Below are positions 6,290-7,196 of a DNA stretch of 7,196 nucleotides, in pieces; position 1 is the stretch's first letter; the number at the start of each line of letters is the position of its first letter. This DNA comes from Acidobacteriota bacterium. Its GTDB lineage: Bacteria > Acidobacteriota > Vicinamibacteria > Vicinamibacterales > UBA823. The notes below the pieces were generated by a model. That model saw only the letters and a program-made list of their open reading frames with translations. It had not been told where the DNA came from and made no database searches. The stretch spans positions 1-7,196 of the forward strand of contig PAWT01000034.1 of the NCBI GenBank assembly GCA_002714165.1, in the 5' to 3' direction. The position numbers and the translations under genes were made by a program.

Positions 6290-6293
6290 CTCC
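6290..6293 (-). promoter_or_regulatory. Shine-Dalgarno GGAG for the secreted protein
   Basis: GGAG is placed 6 bases before the ATG at 6283. It supports that start, which carries the signal peptide, over longer in-frame alternatives that overlap the upstream gene. Confidence 0.7.
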
Positions 6294-6320
6294 ACCGCTC
6301 GAAAACCAAACACGCCCTCA

Positions 6321-7196
6321 TCAGGTTTCCAAGTGTTCACGATTCGGAGCAGCCATAACGTACAGGGCAACCGCAGCCATTGCAAGATAGCCAATTACAA
6401 CGTGACGAGGGTAATAGACACCCACTTGGTAAAACAGATGAGGGCTCAAGAACACGAGTGGTAACCCGACCATCAACAGATCAGTCACTCGCCCGAACCT
6501 CCACAGCGCTCGAACAGCGACTCCCACAGCCACCATCCAGATCAACTGTAGACTACGGAATAGTAGTTGTAACCCCCCGCCAGCGTTCACATGGTCCTGG
6601 TTCATCGTCGGGCCATAAAGAAGAAACTCAAGCTGCGCCCAGACCTGCCGTCTGGCCTCCGGGTCGCCCAGTGCGTCTCGCCAACCGTCTGGTGGCAGCA
6701 CAAGATTCACCGTGCCACTGGTAGGCAACAGCCTGAACTGATCACCGTAATAGACATTGTGGAGGGCTGGAAACAGGCAAATAGTAGCCGCAAGTCCCAG
6801 CGCGGGCAAAAGCGTCCGGTCCCGCTGCTGCAATGCAGTCCGACCGCGCATCACAAGAAGCCACAACAGCGCCGGAGCTTGGTCAGTCCGAGCGACGAAC
6901 GAAGCCGCTAGAGCAGCGAACCCTTTTCTTGTAGCTTTTCGACCTGGACCAAACAGCCACGTGAAAGCCAGCGGGAACGCGACCCAAGTTGTGTACTCTG
7001 ACACTCCTCGACGGATGAGGCTTGCGACGACTGTGCTATTAACGAGCGTTACCAGAAGAACGATTCCAGTCAAAGCAACGACCGTCCCAAAGTGACCACT
7101 GCCACGGAAGCGCCATCCGAGCCATAGCAACGCACTCGTCACCATGATGCGGGCAAAAACAGCAATCTGGCCATCGCCATCGCCAAACACGAGATG
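6321..7196 (-). CDS. Polytopic membrane protein, C-terminal part, glycosyltransferase-like (5' end outside window)
   Basis: The reading frame is open from the window edge (first codon at 7196-7194) to a TGA at 6323-6321, giving 291 residues. A GTG at 7190 exists, but the protein almost certainly begins outside the window, because the frame is already open and the visible part starts within a chain of membrane helices. At least seven hydrophobic segments are visible, for example SALLWLGW, TVVALTGIVLLVTLVNSTVV, LLPALGLAATICLFPALHNV and LQLIWMVAVGVAVRAL. ARTDQAPALLWLL and HNVYYGDQFRLLPTSG, with an external loop before further helices, recall the C-terminal halves of PMT/GT39-like or other GT-C membrane glycosyltransferases, where a similar 'hN.yyGd' segment follows a helix. 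The catalytic acidic residues of such enzymes lie near the N-terminus and would be missing here. A membrane protein of unknown function is the safe call; GT-C is a moderate inference. The next gene begins 37 bases downstream. Confidence 0.75.
   Translation of the reverse strand, partial: HLVFGDGDGQIAVFARIMVTSALLWLGWRFRGSGHFGTVVALTGIVLLVTLVNSTVVASLIRRGVSEYTTWVAFPLAFTWLFGPGRKATRKGFAALAASFVARTDQAPALLWLLVMRGRTALQQRDRTLLPALGLAATICLFPALHNVYYGDQFRLLPTSGTVNLVLPPDGWRDALGDPEARRQVWAQLEFLLYGPTMNQDHVNAGGGLQLLFRSLQLIWMVAVGVAVRALWRFGRVTDLLMVGLPLVFLSPHLFYQVGVYYPRHVVIGYLAMAAVALYVMAAPNREHLET

Overview
The window is a densely packed piece of bacterial chromosome. All eight protein genes I can support lie on the minus strand, so transcription runs from position 7196 towards position 1. 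SPase II-type signal sequences, a DUF485/ActP acetate-permease pair and a bacterial GH3-type enzyme suggest a Gram-negative bacterium of moderate GC content. No rRNA, tRNA or marker gene is present to fix the lineage. A proteobacterium or acidobacterium would fit, but that is a guess.

Upstream block (7196 to 3918). The C-terminal part of a polytopic membrane protein, cut by the window edge, resembles glycosyltransferase-type membrane proteins. It is followed after 37 bases by a small secreted protein with a lipocalin-like/DUF1579-like pattern. After another short gap (15 bases) come a DUF485 (YjcH-like) inner-membrane protein and an ActP-like sodium:solute symporter, which overlap by 4 bases (GTGA). 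The last two are the classical acetate/monocarboxylate uptake pair. The secreted protein probably shares their transcript.

Middle (3893 to 3351). A short gene with its own plausible sigma-70-type promoter and a strong Shine-Dalgarno encodes an exported, probably lipid-anchored protein. Its C-terminal half is four tandem copies of a basic, tryptophan-containing 22-residue unit, visible in the DNA as a 66-bp tandem repeat.

Downstream block (3284 to 1). A fatty acid hydroxylase/sterol desaturase family membrane di-iron enzyme, a GH3-family acyl-acid-amide synthetase and an enolase-superfamily enzyme (dipeptide epimerase / o-succinylbenzoate synthase / muconate-lactonizing type) are packed with an 11-base overlap and a 2-base gap. 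The enolase is cut by the window edge. The close packing implies one translationally coupled operon. The combination (acid activation and amide formation, an amino-acid or carboxylate epimerase/dehydratase, and a lipid oxygenase) looks like a small, uncharacterised biosynthetic pathway, perhaps for an N-acyl amino acid or a modified lipid. It is the most interesting part of the window. No intergenic stretch exceeds 70 bases, and I found no mobile element, CRISPR array or structural RNA.
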